Assembly (NCBI GenBank): GCA_026874595.1
Contig: CM049317.1
Location: forward strand, 26,066,401-26,130,400
Source of the DNA: Sipunculus nudus
Taxonomy: Eukaryota; Annelida; Sipuncula; Golfingiida; Sipunculidae
Direction: 5' to 3'
Length of the DNA: 64,000 bases
The notes below the pieces were generated by a model that made no database searches, was not told the DNA's origin, and saw only the letters and a program-made list of their open reading frames with translations. Each line of letters opens with the position of its first letter. Position 1 is the first letter of the stretch. This document shows positions 41,365 to 56,090 of this stretch, piece by piece. The position numbers were made by a program, and so were the translations under genes.

Positions 41365-42054
41365 GCCAGCAAAACGCTGAAACGTTTTGATGATCAGCCG
41401 ATTGAAGCTCCAACATTGAGAACTACACTCACCATGATGATGCTGTGCACCACCTGACTGGACCTGAGACTTATGCATGATTCATGTTTTTGTTGAACAC
41501 TCTGGGCCTAGCAGCTTATGATTTAAACTACAGATGGAGGAACTGTCAGCTGCTTTCTGTGCCCAATCAGTTTTTTAACATTGATAAAACTTAGACAATA
41601 TTGTTCCAACAAAGACCTTGCTTTAATGTTTGACATATCTGAATAAGGCAAAGGGATTCGCTGGATCAACCGACTGAATGAGGGACATTTTTGTTTCTTT
41701 TGCTGAAAAACTCACAGCAAAATTTCAAACTTTATCTATGTAACCCTTGTTTTAAAGATACTGTGTTTTCCTTGCATTAAATCGGGTTACACTTCTGTCA
41801 CAAACAATTTGATCTAAATTTTTACCCACAAATTTTGACATTTAACCAAACGACAAATCCCCCATTTTGACCGGTGAACCAGTAAATTTATTTGCCCAAT
41901 GAAAGGTTCTGAGCTTCTGTGCACAGGTTTGCTAAGTTCGGAGTTCACCTGTCGGAAAGAACTGGACTAAACTGAAAAGCAGACACATAATATGCTTACA
42001 GGTGGCAAGTGGACCGATGCCGGCAGCACATTTACACTGAGATTGCCTGACATT

Positions 42055-42325
42055 TCAACATTTATCTACACTCGGGTCTACATTATATGTTACAGTTTTT
42101 TTTAATTTCTGCCTTTCAGTTGCCCCTAATGTAGGTAGTCTCATCAACTTGAGACCAGCGGACATATCTCATAAAGCTTGATTCCCAGAGCTTGTCTCCC
42201 CCCCCCCCCCCCCCCCCAGTTCCTTATCAAACGGCATCAGGCACTGGTTAGCAGCAGCCTCAGTCACTCTTGGTATCTGAAAATATAAGAAAAAACATCC
42301 ATTTTAATGATTGGTAACATAAAAA

Positions 42326-42365
<40 letters not shown>

Positions 42366-43221
42366 TATAGATAACAGAATGAAGACGCCTTAGTGTTGAC
42401 TAACTGTTTAATTCAACCACGAGCTTTCGAAGCTTATAGCTTCTTCATCAGGTGTCAAGTGGAAAGGTATAGAAATCGGCTGTATATATATGTTAGATAA
42501 ACAATTTCTAATGACCATAATGCATGGTATAGTGTAATGGATCTGTGATTGGCTACTCTGAATTTATATCATGTTGACCCAGGTTCCGAGTGTGTCATTG
42601 TTATTTACCCATAATGCTAGGTTATGACTGTCCGGGTTATGTTGAGTTAATGTCCTCTGACATAATAAAGGTTTAAAGTTCATTATGCTCATCGGCTCAA
42701 TGTTGATGATGATTGACGACTGATGTGGTGGCGATCTGGTTGTGCAAGTCCATGATTATAAATAGAGATAATCCATATGTAAATGGTGTATTAAATGATA
42801 TATTAAAAAGTCTGTATCAGAAAGTTTACGTATAGGATGATGAGGTTTGTCGATTACTTGATATTATTATTGTGTGTAAGCTTGAGAGGTGATCTCACAA
42901 CACGGCGGTATCAGTGGCGGGACTGTGCACGTATGCATGAGGAATGACGTCTAGTCATTATCAATATGGAGGGGTCGTTCGGTGCTATTAATATTATGGT
43001 ATGTCTCAATGTCTTTTTTTCTTGTCATAACAGCATACAACTTTGTTTGTGTAGAGGTCATATTTTTTTAAATTCAGCGGTTTAATGTAAAGTATCATCT
43101 GATATTTTAGTAAACAGTTTTTGTTGAATCAGAAAAATATAATTATCGAAGATATATAAATAATGAAACATATTCTGTAGTCCTACCAGGAAATATTTGT
43201 CATTTAATAAATCAATATGTC

Positions 43222-43260
<39 letters not shown>

Positions 43261-43992
43261 CTGATGCTTATTTCTATCATGTTTTAAAGTTATGTTTATA
43301 AATAAAAAATTGAGCTTTCACTATTGTTACACAGAATGTGTGTGTGTGCCTCGTATGAATGAGTTTTAATAAAAACAAAATTCCCTTTGAATGAGCCGTG
43401 GGAAGAAAAGTAAACCCACCACAGCTCCAGTGTTCAGATCCTTGTATTCATCATAAGGAGGCAGGTTCATCTTGAATGTGGGTGAACTGTCGTCTAGTTG
43501 GCACCGAAGTTCTTGTTCCTGTCATAGGACAGCAATCTGTGTGAAAATTGAAAAGTCTTACAAAGTAATGAAAAAAATGATATCATGAATTGTATTAATA
43601 ACACGCATGACATCCCATCAAGAGATGGCGTTAGGATCGTGTTTACAAACCTCAGCACTCTCGGTAACAGCGGACGTTGGATGGAGTCAAAATTGTCACT
43701 TGTGAGCTAATATGAACCATCTTTATCGTCGATATCATAATGCTTTTCATTGCAAGTATTATAATTAATTTACAAATCAAAGGAGGTTTTTTTTTCCAAG
43801 AAAATAGGGCAGCCTTGCTCATTATTTACCTGTTCATATCAACATTGCTTGCCGCTTGGTGGTCGAAACACCGTTTATCGCTCAAATTTACCTTTCAATG
43901 CAGTCGGCTTTCCGCCCTGAAACATTAGCTCCTCTCCGTTTCAGTTCTTTTCTGATCATGTCTAGGGTCCAGTCTTCATACTTGGCCTCCAT
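42055..43992 (-). pseudogene. SAP-domain pseudogene, block B copy 2
   Basis: Copy of 35604-37555, with start ATG at 43992 and final TGA at 42055-42057. The poly-C tract (42198-42217) is two bases shorter than in copy 1. The hammerhead-like core (42425-42451) and both (TA)n tracts lie within it. Confidence 0.6.
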
Positions 43993-45146
43993 TTCTTTGG
44001 TAAATAAGTCTCACAAATTAGTTAGCGCGAAGAAAAACGAACGATCTCCGTAGCTAATAAAACCGACTTGCTGTAACAGCACGTGAACCAGCACTGGGAC
44101 CCTTGTAACACAGGCGCCATCTGGCGTGAAAATCTGCACGGTCCCTCATTACTTTATTTTACGAAATAAATTTGACACTCTTCACTCTATAAAGATGTCA
44201 ATCATACAAACAGAATAACCTTTCCTATGTATTATTAAGCCTTCAGTTCGAATGTGTTTATGAAAAAGCACAATCTTGTTAAAATGGTATAAAGGGACCT
44301 ATTAATTTTGCCATACAAATGCCATGGTATCTGTAGGGATTATTTTATAAAACTGCTGAGTCCTATAGAAGAATGGAAATGTTTCCTCCAGGAACAATTA
44401 GGCAAAACAAACTTGTATATAGCGCCATACGACCTGGAGATCAAACCGTTCAATTTATGAGGCACAATTTGCTAAGATTCAAATCTGAATTTACTGTGTT
44501 TTTTCTTCCATGCCCATGTTTCCCTTGTTTAGTGGTTTTCTTGCATTAACAATATTTATCCTTTGACCACTTCATATGCTAAACAGACACACGCGGACAG
44601 TGCTTCTCACACGCAGAGACATAACGAGTATGACACAGGTTATCAGGAGGTAAGGAGTCGCTGTGCTGTATGAGTCTACGGACTTAGCCAGTTTGTAATG
44701 CGAGGCATGGTCAGTGATACCTAACAGTTTCTATAGATTATCGCACATAACATTCGCTATAGAACACTATATTACATATAAGTGGGTATAATTTCGGGGG
44801 ACGATTTTGGTTTGGTTGAGGTCTTTCTCACAAAATGAAAAACAGCTCTAATACACGGGAACAGACATTTAACACAGAATATATTTCAGATTTTATTTTT
44901 TTGGGACCTGGATCAGTTTATTTTCTTCGGTATGTAGCCTTCCAAAAATGATTTCATATGTTGATGTGCTACTGGTTTTGGTTCCAAATTTCATATTTCA
45001 GTTTCCAAGTGTTTGTTTCAGGCTGCTTCATCCACATCCGGAGGGCTCTATAATAGAACTTATTTGTTGTCAAATGGATTTCTATTCAGACATTTTAATA
45101 AATAATACGCACGAATTTAATGGTATAATATTAATGGAAGATATAC

Positions 45147-46750
45147 TTGCTTTCCAGATTCAAGAGTTGCTCTCTCGGAGCTACCGCAGTGGTAGTAATG
45201 CACAGTGATTGCCAAATCGTTATATATATCAAGGATATTTTTTTTATTCACCACGTTTCTGCATCCTGACTGGAAATGTTTTTCGAAGTAGCCAATCTCT
45301 TTCTCTGGAACATGGATAACATTATGACAAACGTTTACAGAAATATATACATATACAGTTAAACCTCCTTGTGTCGAACTTGGTTAAGTCGAATTCCAGC
45401 ATGTGTTGAAGTCAAATGTTGAGTCCCTATAAATATCAGTAAACATAACCATTTTTGTCGAACCCGGATGTGTCGAAAAACCTGATGTGTTGAGGTATTT
45501 TGATAGTCCCCAGCGAGTATTTTTATTGCATAACTCGAAGTCATGTCAATTGGATGTCTGGATATCAGTTGTACACCGCCCGGTCATCGTGATTGATCCG
45601 AGGTGACGTATGTAATTGGCACCGGGAAGGCTCTTACTCATCAAGCGCGATAGCCCTGTCGCTCGACTCGAGGTCATGCCGCTTTAATGTTTGATAACAT
45701 CTGTGCACGGTCCATCAGTCATATCCACGTCCGTGATGACCAGTTACATAATAAATACCGGTAAGGATCTTACTCATCAAGCGCGATGGTTTACACACCT
45801 GGTCTGTTGTTTACCTGTTTGGCCAATTAGTCACTCATGATCATGCCTTCCTTCTCTGGCCGACATGTACGTAATCCTATGTTGTTGGTACTTGTGTACC
45901 TTTTCATTATTAATAAATAAATTTATTATAAAATTCGTTTTGCTCTTTCACGCAAACATTTGTGAGAACTATAATTACATGGGCTATACATGTGCAGTAT
46001 TTATTCGATGATAATAAAGGTTGAAGAGGGTTGAATATAATGAATATCGGTTGTCCCGAACTCCGGTTGTGTCGAAGTAAATTCATGTCTCTTCGACATC
46101 GATACAATGAGGTTTCACTGTATGTCATGTGATACATCATGTTAAATCTGAATTAATAATAACTCATGCATTCAGTGAAATATTACACATGATACTACTT
46201 TTACCAGAAAATTGTTCAAACGTTTAAACAATATGCTGTAGTTGGTCGTTTTTTTTCCAAGAATGGTGAGTGGTACGTGCTCGTGATATGTTCATTAGAA
46301 CAGGTTTGTGTTTTCTATGCCAACGCAACTTATTCACACAAGAAAGGGCCGCTTGTGACACCTCATCCCTTTGATCATTGTAGCCTCTAAGAACTCATGT
46401 TTAGAAAATAAAAAAAATAGGTATCCTCATGCTTCTTACGATACGAATATATTCACATTTTGCTGTAGTTTTGTGAGCCCAACAAACCATTAATAACAGG
46501 TTAAGATACGCAGGCTGCCTAGTGTTAGGAAAATGCTGTTCAAAATAGAAATTATTTGAAGAAGCAGACAATGGCAGAGGAAAATTTAAAGAAGCCTCTC
46601 CCCTTACTTGTTCCGCAGTCGGCGGGCTCAGTGGCTGTCTTTGCGCAGGCACCAGCAACAGATAACTGTCGTACACAGCCATTCATATGACCAGTATTGT
46701 AACAACGCATTGCACTGCATCTCTGAGTTGAGCAAACATTTGTTTCTCGT
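45147..46750 (-). pseudogene. Gene 4: broken six-cysteine family copy
   Basis: Exon 3 (45147-45304) is intact and identical in type to that of gene 3, because it belongs to block B. Exon 2 (46608-46750) is 143 nt instead of 138. An extra five bases just before the first cysteine (RCYNT) shift the frame, and the third-cysteine motif has changed (GACAKTA in place of ACAMPD). No signal-peptide exon is found upstream. Similarity to gene 3 fades out at about 46890. Intron 2 contains a pogo-like MITE. Confidence 0.75.
45356..46120. mobile_element. Pogo-like MITE in intron 2 of gene 4
   Basis: The left end CAGTTAAACCTCCTTGTGTC and the right end (reverse strand) CAGTGAAACCTCATTGTATC form imperfect terminal inverted repeats, flanked by TA on both sides (45354-45355 and 46121-46122). 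The intron sequence of gene 3 continues directly across the empty site, confirming insertion. Length is 765 bp with no coding capacity. An internal ~140-bp repeat ('cttactcatcaagcgcgat') occurs twice. Confidence 0.85.
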
Positions 46751-46889
46751 CTGTAATACAGGATTATAATAAAAACTGAAATCTCTTTCAAACCAGTAAA
46801 TCAATAATTGTTCTTTAATCAAGTATCTTCACCGAAGCCTTTAAATACATTAATATTATGTGTTAACGGGTAATTCAAATATTAAGAGT

Positions 46890-48055
46890 TAAACATAGCG
46901 TTTTTCTAGTATAATTTAAGCCCCTTTTCCCAAGAGTGATTCACCGTATTGGTATGTCTATTGATCTTGGAGACCTCCATCTCGTATGCAAAACTGGCGG
47001 CGCCATCTGCAATTCTTTTTGTGTGGCGTCCATCCGTACATTTGCTTTAGGATAAATTTGCTCATATCTCAGGAGTGATTCAATGTGTTGGTTTGCAATT
47101 TGGCATGTACATCCGTCATGTTGAGTATTCTCATCAACCAGACAGGTAGCGCCACCTGCCTCATCCTTATAATAGAATAAATAAATTAAACAAAAACGTT
47201 ATTAAACAAATAATACAAAACGGTCATAGCGAATCCCGTACACTGTAAACAACAAACACACGTCTAATATTTTGTACAATACACCGGTGTTTTATTTGAA
47301 AACCAACGTGTTTATGTAGAAAACACTGGTGTCTACTTATAAACAAAAGACCTGTTTTTTACAACACGTTTAACGTCCCTTCAAACGTCATAACATTGTA
47401 ACAGTTTTAAATGTTTGTAGATGGACTTAAATAAAATAAAACTTAATATACATACGCTTATTTCAAGCATTATTGTCAGGGGTAAGTATTTTGACCATAT
47501 TTATTTGCAGTTTTATTATTTATAGGGGATTTGAGGTACAATAAGTCTTGTAATGCCCATACCTTTACTAATTAATTAATCAGCCCCTAAAACATAAGCA
47601 GTATAAACACCCGGGTGTTTATAAGAGGCCCGACATATAAACCTGAAAAAATACTCGAGTGTATTTATGGTTGACAACGGTCCAGGCGCTGATAAATGAG
47701 CGGTTGATTTGAAATGATCTACATATGTTGCTTCATATTAGTATGTATATAGACATCAAAACATCAAGTACACTCGATTTGTTTCTAATGTCATTTAGAA
47801 GATCATCATTTGAACACAGGTACGTCTTTATGTATCTGAAAAATTATTATATAATAATATTTGTATTATTTTTATTTTTTTTTATGTAATAAACTTTAAT
47901 TTGTTATTTTCTCAATCCTGTAAGCTAGACATTGTAAAATGTAGATGTGAAAATTGCCGCGAAATTGATTTCAACCTTGTTTTGGTTAACTGCGTTTGAG
48001 GTATGTAGTGGATGATAATATGGGGAAATATGGGAATTTATATGGGAAAAATAAA
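46890..48055. other. Non-coding, weak internal repeats
   Basis: No gene is recognised. A 'gagtgattca' segment followed by 'ttgg(t)' and, further on, a 'gcgccatctg/gcgccacctg' motif appears twice (about 46930-47010 and 47072-47155), suggesting an old repeat with a ~140-bp period. Confidence 0.4.
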
Positions 48056-48059
48056 GCCA

Positions 48060-48490
48060 ACAGGGCATAATTAGGTCAGTTTTTATGAACCTTATCAATG
48101 GCTAAGTAAAGTTAAGTTTGAACTTGGAAGGCCTTGACTAATTTTTCAAGATCACAGAGGCGAAAATGCTAAAATGATTATAACGCTAAATCTAAAAAAA
48201 AAAGACTTTCAGGTACAGCCAATCAACTTGCAGCACTGATGCGTCTTATCAATGCCTAATTCGGGTTTGACTATTATAACCTTGAAACAATTTTTTTTCA
48301 CGGTCACCAAGGCATTTTTTTTAAATAAATGTAACGCAATAACTAAAAAAAATTGAAGCACAGTCACCAAACTTGCAGCATTACCCTTTCTCATAAAGGG
48401 CTAGGTCAAGTTCGAATATGGATGACCTTGATGCAGTTTTCAAGCTCACAGTAAATTTTTTGGGTGACATTGACCCATCTCAAATTTCAT
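48060..48490 (+). repeat. Three diverged ~140-bp units, GACCTTGA type
   Basis: Units at about 48060-48190, 48195-48330 and 48340-48490 each run from 'cagccaa(c)...acttgcagca' through 'aaggg/atggctaag', 'agttcgaa/agtttgaa' and 'ccttga' to 'tttttcaagatcaca'. This style of 'ACTTG.(A)GCA...GACCTTGA' tandem unit is common as a dispersed repeat in marine invertebrate genomes. The wider comparison is from memory. Confidence 0.5.
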
Positions 48491-49387
48491 ATAGATGTTC
48501 ACATTTTTTCCTGCTATTTCCACAACAGGCAGGGGACAATTAAGATCTGTTCCACAGACCAACTTTTTCCTTGTAAGTTCTTGGTTGACGTAATTTGTTT
48601 TCATTCTGTGACTGCTTAAGCTTTCTTAGCCAAAGAACACATTTCTCTATTTTTGATGTCGCAATGAGTTCGATTCTCTTATAAATCGTACTTTCAAATC
48701 TCATAAAATCTGTCCTCATTAACTTCAGAACTGAGAAGGAAATTTCCCAGACAGAAATTATATATTGTTTGTATTAAGGTTTTTATTTTTCCTCCAGCAT
48801 CTCCCTATACCAGGCTAATCTAATGAGTCTCCTCAGTCCATTAGGTTTGTTTGGATTCTTCGTTTATTTCCTGGTCCGATAAAATATTTCCTAATTATTT
48901 GCAATATATTTAGATTCATTTACAATATATTACAACATAATACGCATTTCTCACATTCAATTATAGCCGTGCGAGTAAGTTATCTGGACATTTTATAGTT
49001 AAACATTTTATTACCTGATAGAACTGCATTTTACTTACAATCATAGTACTTTTCATTTACTGTAAAATTTCTAACTTTCGCTTATAATGAATGATGAGAA
49101 TAAGATAACACTTCACTTATCAAGTGCCGTATTTTATGGATTTAGAAAGCGAGATAAAGTTGGCTCAGCGGGGCAAATGAAAAAGAAAATCTCAGACCAA
49201 AAATTATAAAAGGAAATCAATTTTTTACATCAAAAATGTTGTCAATATTGCACTAACTGTTACTGTTATAATAAATGTCGTTTGTGGCATACATAAATAT
49301 GTATGAGAGGTTTGTCAATGTATTCTGAATAATAAAGGTCCCTTTCCCTTTATTATTATAAATTTCGTTTTATGTATCAGTAATGAC

Positions 49388-50290
49388 GTGAGAATGGATA
49401 ACAACGTTTGGAATAATATAATTCCCCAGCATTTTACACTTAAAATAAATAAATATAAAACAATGGTGGCATTTCAAGATGAACGATGAGGAAAATTATT
49501 TCTTCAGTGGTGAGATAAAAGTGGCGGCTATTTTTTTTATAACAAAAGTGACCATTATTACAATAGTGGTTGCTAGACCTTCTGATTATTGTTATAACAT
49601 TCACTATTGTAATAAATTTCGATAAAGGTATAATTAATGACATCAGGGTTGATTACAACGTTTGGAATACAATAATTCTCCAGCATTTTATACTTAAACA
49701 CAAATCTAAAACAATGGTAGTATTTCAAGGTGAACAATGAGAGATTAAAGTGGCCACTAGTGTGTGACATTAGTGACCGTTATAACAATAGTGATTGCAC
49801 GACCCGGTCACTATTTTAATAACGTTCACTACTGAAATAATTTTCGTTATTGGTATAATTAATTATGTAAGAGTGGATTAAAACGTTTTGAAAATCTTTA
49901 ATTCTGCAGCGTTTTATACTGGAACATAAATATAAGACAATGGTGGCATTTCAAGATAAACACTGATTGAATTATTTCTTCAGTGATTGAATAAAAATGG
50001 CCACTAGTTTTATTATTATAATAGTGACCGTTATTGCAATAGTGGTTTCTCGACACGGTCACTATTGTAATAAAGTTCACTAGTGTAATGACATATAAAA
50101 TACAAACTGATGCGTTTTTTGGGGGATATTGAGTATAAATTGTGTGGGTTTTCCTTTGAATGTCATTTGTTTGGAAGACTCTCGACGAATCTAGGAAAAA
50201 CTTCCGCCTGCAAGATTATCGTTGATCAAAAAAGTATTACAATAGTGGTTTGATTTGCAATCGCTATTGTAATAATTATTACAGATGACA
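49388..50290 (+). repeat. Tandem array of ~235-bp hairpin-bearing units
   Basis: Units at about 49388-49640, 49640-49867 and 49867-50095, with a terminal fragment at 50225-50290. Each contains 'aacgtttgga/ttttga', 'ccagcattttatact', 'acaatggtggcatttcaag', then 'gtgaccgttatta/caatagtgg', a short spacer and 'ggtcactattgtaataa...ttcact'. The last two are inverted repeats able to form a ~20-bp hairpin in each unit. Open frames across it are not protein-like. Confidence 0.7.
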
Positions 50291-50529
50291 GATGAGCTTA
50301 GCACCACCACTTGTTTTAACCCGGTTATCCAATGCTGCCTTGCGTCAAGTATGTCGTTTACCCTGACTTTCCATAAGGTTAATTGTGGAGAGATGGGGTA
50401 TATCCGAGCCCAATCTAAAACTATTAGCCGTTTGCAGCTTCCAGTATTCATCATCTTACAATATAACTGAGTTCCCTCCTTCTTATTATGAACTTCTGCA
50501 AAAGTCTATGATTTTTAGATAATGCTTAC

Positions 50530-50961
50530 CGGTCTTTTTAACCAGGCATATCTGCAGGCCGAGTGCTGGAGAAATTAGGGCTTGCATCATCACTTTGCTC
50601 CTGAGAGTTCCTAGAACTGCAACTAGGGAACTAGTACCTGGTTTTCTACCATCCACACTGGCATTGGCCCCAAATAGAGATGGATCCGGCACAGGGTTAC
50701 CAGAACTGGGAGCAGGAAGGGTTGCCATGGTTACAGGTTTCATTGGCCTTAGTTCTTGGAGAGCAGCCAGAAGCATGGTGATAGCGCACGGAAAGCATAT
50801 GATGTGACCCTGCTCTCCCAAGTGAATGGACATTATATCATCAAATGTCTTTCAGAGGAAGGTCCCCATGCTGTCAAATCCTTTTTAAAATGCATCCTAC
50901 ACTGTTTCTGGGAGCTGACATATTTTACCCAGTCACCGAACAGAAATTCCTGTCCCGCCAT
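50530..50961 (-). pseudogene. Unidentified coding segment with one frameshift
   Basis: The - strand starts MAGQEFLFGDWVKYVSSQKQ, continues with CRMHFKKDLTAWGPSSE, then closes at a stop. The next frame continues with TFDDIMSIHLGEQGHI and remains open for about 100 codons to a good GTAAGC donor after VKKTG at 50530. Base composition is less AT-rich than its surroundings, and residue usage looks like a real protein. I do not recognise a domain. A shift near 50860 or an unseen intron separates the parts. It could be the first exon of a gene extending left, or a transposon gene. Confidence 0.35.
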
Positions 50962-51410
50962 TTTCGCTATTTTTTCGCCCAAGGTGTGGAGTGATTACAC
51001 ATTCATAATGCAGCACCGGTTACTTTCGGCACCTTACGGGATGTTCTGACGCTTTACGCTAACAGTCCTTTGATGTGGCATGGTCTTGCATCTTATGAAT
51101 CTAAATTAAAAAGACCACACAGGTCATATCGCTTGATGCAGCGCGCGTCCATCAAAACACCACAAAAAGCCAATTGAGGGCTCAAGCATAACCGAGGATG
51201 CCCAAAAGGGGCGAATATAAGGAAATATCTTAATTCATTTAAACACTATCCTTTACAGAAAATCATTTCAATATCAATGTTTAAAATTCAAAATTATAGA
51301 TAATAAAAACAAATCTAGTGCAAAGCTAACATAAAAATAAAACTAAATAAAATTCTGTTGGAATTTACACATCACGTTTGTAATTATTTAATTCGGTTTG
51401 TTTAGTACAC

Positions 51411-53185
<1,775 letters not shown>

Positions 53186-53844
53186 TGTAATGTACTAAGG
53201 GCTAGTCCATTACTACAATTCTCACTCTCTGTATTTCATCATTATTATATATTATATAAATTTCAGGTGTTTAAGTTAATTGGGACTTTGTGTATATAAA
53301 TGTCAGAGCGGAGCTGCCAGGTATTTACATAATGGCTAATTGCTTAGCCTTTATTACATGGCACTTAATTGCACACCTTTCTTTAATTGCATATGTGGTG
53401 ATACGTCAGGGAAATCTCTGATTGGTTTACTAATAGTGTGTGAATCATGCTGGCAGAGAGGCGAGGTGTTCAGAGGCAGTTACAAACTGGGGGCCAAGCC
53501 CTAAACAGGGGCTCGGCATACCCTCTACTTTACAGTAAAAATAAAGAATCTTTTACATCAACTCAGAGACTTGTAAGTTTCTCACCAATGCATCCTGGAC
53601 CAGGTAATTATCTCAACACTGGCGGTCATGCCTCTTATCGTACCTGGAATCAAATGCAGTCAGTCAAAAATATACCTTACAAGCATACCTGCAATAATAC
53701 AGTAAAATTCATGTAGAATGTTCGTGCAACAGTACCTAAGCTGCTCCAGTGAAAGCCTCTTGTGATCCATCAAGGCAAGAAGAAGCTATCCTGCTGATGT
53801 ACCCTTAAGAATATAACCAAACAGTGACATAGGTCTGATCACTA

Positions 53845-54140
53845 GGTATGGTTTTCAACTAAATATCAAGAGCACTGAGAAAAAGTCACTTGGGAAAGAA
53901 GCAACTAGTGATGTCGCTGATGCCAATTTACAAGAGAAGAGCTCGATGCTTGTGATGCCACCGCTTATATGCCTCATGGAACACAGGTCAGAGGAAACAA
54001 ACCCTAGGACGCGTCCACAGCTATCAGGAGCAAGGGAGCCATTCCAAGCCATGCAGCAGCACAGAATAACTATGGTAGACTGTATATGTATTTTATATAT
54101 TCTTCTGATAGGAATACTTAAAAATTTTAAAATAATATGA
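53845..54140 (+). other. Possible coding remnant inside LTR element
   Basis: One frame stays open from about 53850 to 54140 with a composition unlike its AT-rich surroundings, for instance STEKKSLGKEATSDVADANL and EETNPRTRPQLSGAREPF. No known domain is recognised. It may be a residue of gag or of a captured gene. Confidence 0.25.
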
Positions 54141-55582
54141 CATTTAATTGTTGTTAAAAAATGTTGGAGTTATATGAATATTCCAAAATATATGCAACTG
54201 GTTTATCTTTGATAAAATTAGCTAGTATTTCAACCTTTTAAACTTATATCTGTCAGGTGTGTATATATTGACATGCAGTGCAATTCAGGATGCAAGTTGT
54301 ATCTTAAAACTTACATACATTCCTGGTTTAAATTCACACCTTTTATAGTAAATCTTAGTTTTATTAAGAAAGTGCTTCATAAAGAACTAAGTAAGTCACG
54401 TGTAATGTGATCCGTTAACAGGATGTTTTCTGGTTTATATTGGTGGTACGCTGAATCCTGGTAGTCAAAAAAAATAATCTTGAGATAATTAACTGCATGG
54501 TCGTTAGTTTGATTATATATCAGTGTTAAGCGCAAATATATAACTTGAATGCTTGTGCGTCTGAGGAATTTGGATGCATCACTAAGCTAACACATATGCT
54601 AGTATGTCTTACTTGCAAGATGTTTTGGGAAATAACAAGGTATAAGTCTTAAGTCGAGGTATTGCCCGGCTGCGACTTGATCAATCTCAGTTCATGATAA
54701 CAGTTATTGTATTATCAGAAAACAGTTGAAAATTTTGCTTATTTTGTCTTATGAATGTTAAGCATGGTGATCTAACAGAGAGACGTAAGATATATATGCG
54801 CATTTGTGTTATAATAATTGTCATATTCATGTTTAAATCGAAGACGTGCTTTCTAGGTGGTAGCCGGCACAGACATGTGTGGCCAACACTTAAAAAATCT
54901 ACAAGCATGGTTGGATCAGGTGTGAACATCCATTGTAGTATATTACTGTGTACACTATATTACTGTGAATAAGCGTAATCAGTTGATACATACAGTCCTT
55001 GATACACGTGTTAAATACTGTATGTGTATATCCTAGTTTTCAAAATATTCATATGTATTTTTACATTTTAAGTTTATCCTTTATTGTGTGTATTAACGTG
55101 TTACACACTTTTGAATAAAATAATATCAGTAGCTTATAGCTGAACGGTGTGACAATGGTTATATAATTCAACCAATATAAGTCTTACTGTTGACAGTGAC
55201 AAATTGTACACTATAGCTTCAGTTCAACAGCTATATATTTTTATGTAATGTAGGGACGGACCATGCTTTTGAACATCCCATACATGAAAGCGGAAGTTGC
55301 AAATTTCATACATTCCCAGCATGATTTTATTTATTTATCTATTTTTGTTTACTTTGTCTGTTAAGTGTGATAAAGATAAGAAACTGTTCAAGTATTCTGT
55401 ACACGTCTTATTAATAGACTGACAATGTAAAACCTGGTCTATGGGAGTCCTAACCGACCAGGGTAACTGTTACATCTTTTTATATATATGCATGTGTTTA
55501 ACAAATAATCCCATTGTCATGAATGTACTGTTCCTATAGTATACTATAGTATATGTCTTGCCATATATTTACCTAGAAAGGA

Positions 55583-56090
55583 TGGATCAGAAATGAGCGT
55601 CTGGTATGGTATTGGCACATAACAGAATTATAAGTGTTACACTGGCGTACCTGTTAAAGACGGATCAGAAATGAGCGTCTGGTATGGTATTAGGGAATTT
55701 TGTTTCAAAGTGTTTTCAGTACAAACCTGCTTATTCAGTGGTATAGGACAAAATTAGTAAAGTGTTACACTGCTATATCTTACCTGGTAAGGACGGATCA
55801 GAAATGAGCGTATTTTTTTGGTAAGATTCTTTCAGTGTCAACCTGCCTGTTCGGTGGCACAAAACAGAGTTTTAAGTGTATTACTGCCATACCTCTTGGA
55901 TATGGATCAGAAATGAGCCTCTAGTATGGTATTAGGCAATTTTGTTTTTAAGTTTTGTCAATGTGAATTGGCCATGATCAGTGATATATTACAGAATAAG
56001 GGAAGAGTTACGCTGTCATTTGTTTACCTAATTTAAGGACGGATCAGAAATGAGCGTCTAGTATGGTATTTGGCAATTTTTTTTCGTTTT
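55583..56090 (+). repeat. Minisatellite, five units with GGATCAGAAATGAGCG core
   Basis: The core 'ggatcagaaatgagcgtctggtatggtatt' (variants) occurs at about 55583, 55662, 55793, 55903 and 56041. Spacing is irregular (79, 131, 110, 138 bp). Intervening sequences share 'aagtgttacactg' and 'tacctg'. It lies in the interior of the LTR-type element. Confidence 0.8.

Larger units (their letters stand above)
40231..45313. repeat. Block B, copy 2 (5.08 kb)
   Basis: Second copy of 33782-38876, joined at 40231 to the upstream region of gene 3. It lacks the left terminal repeat of the transposon but keeps the right one (about 44096-44147). At the right, near-identity stops at about 45313. Beyond this, homology to gene 3's intron 2 continues but is much more diverged. 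Confidence 0.92.

Noticed and set aside
50595-51049. Two + strand open frames of 70 and 97 codons
   Set aside because: They lie opposite the - strand segment MAGQEF...VKKTG, which has a clean donor and a more protein-like composition. I treat them as shadows.
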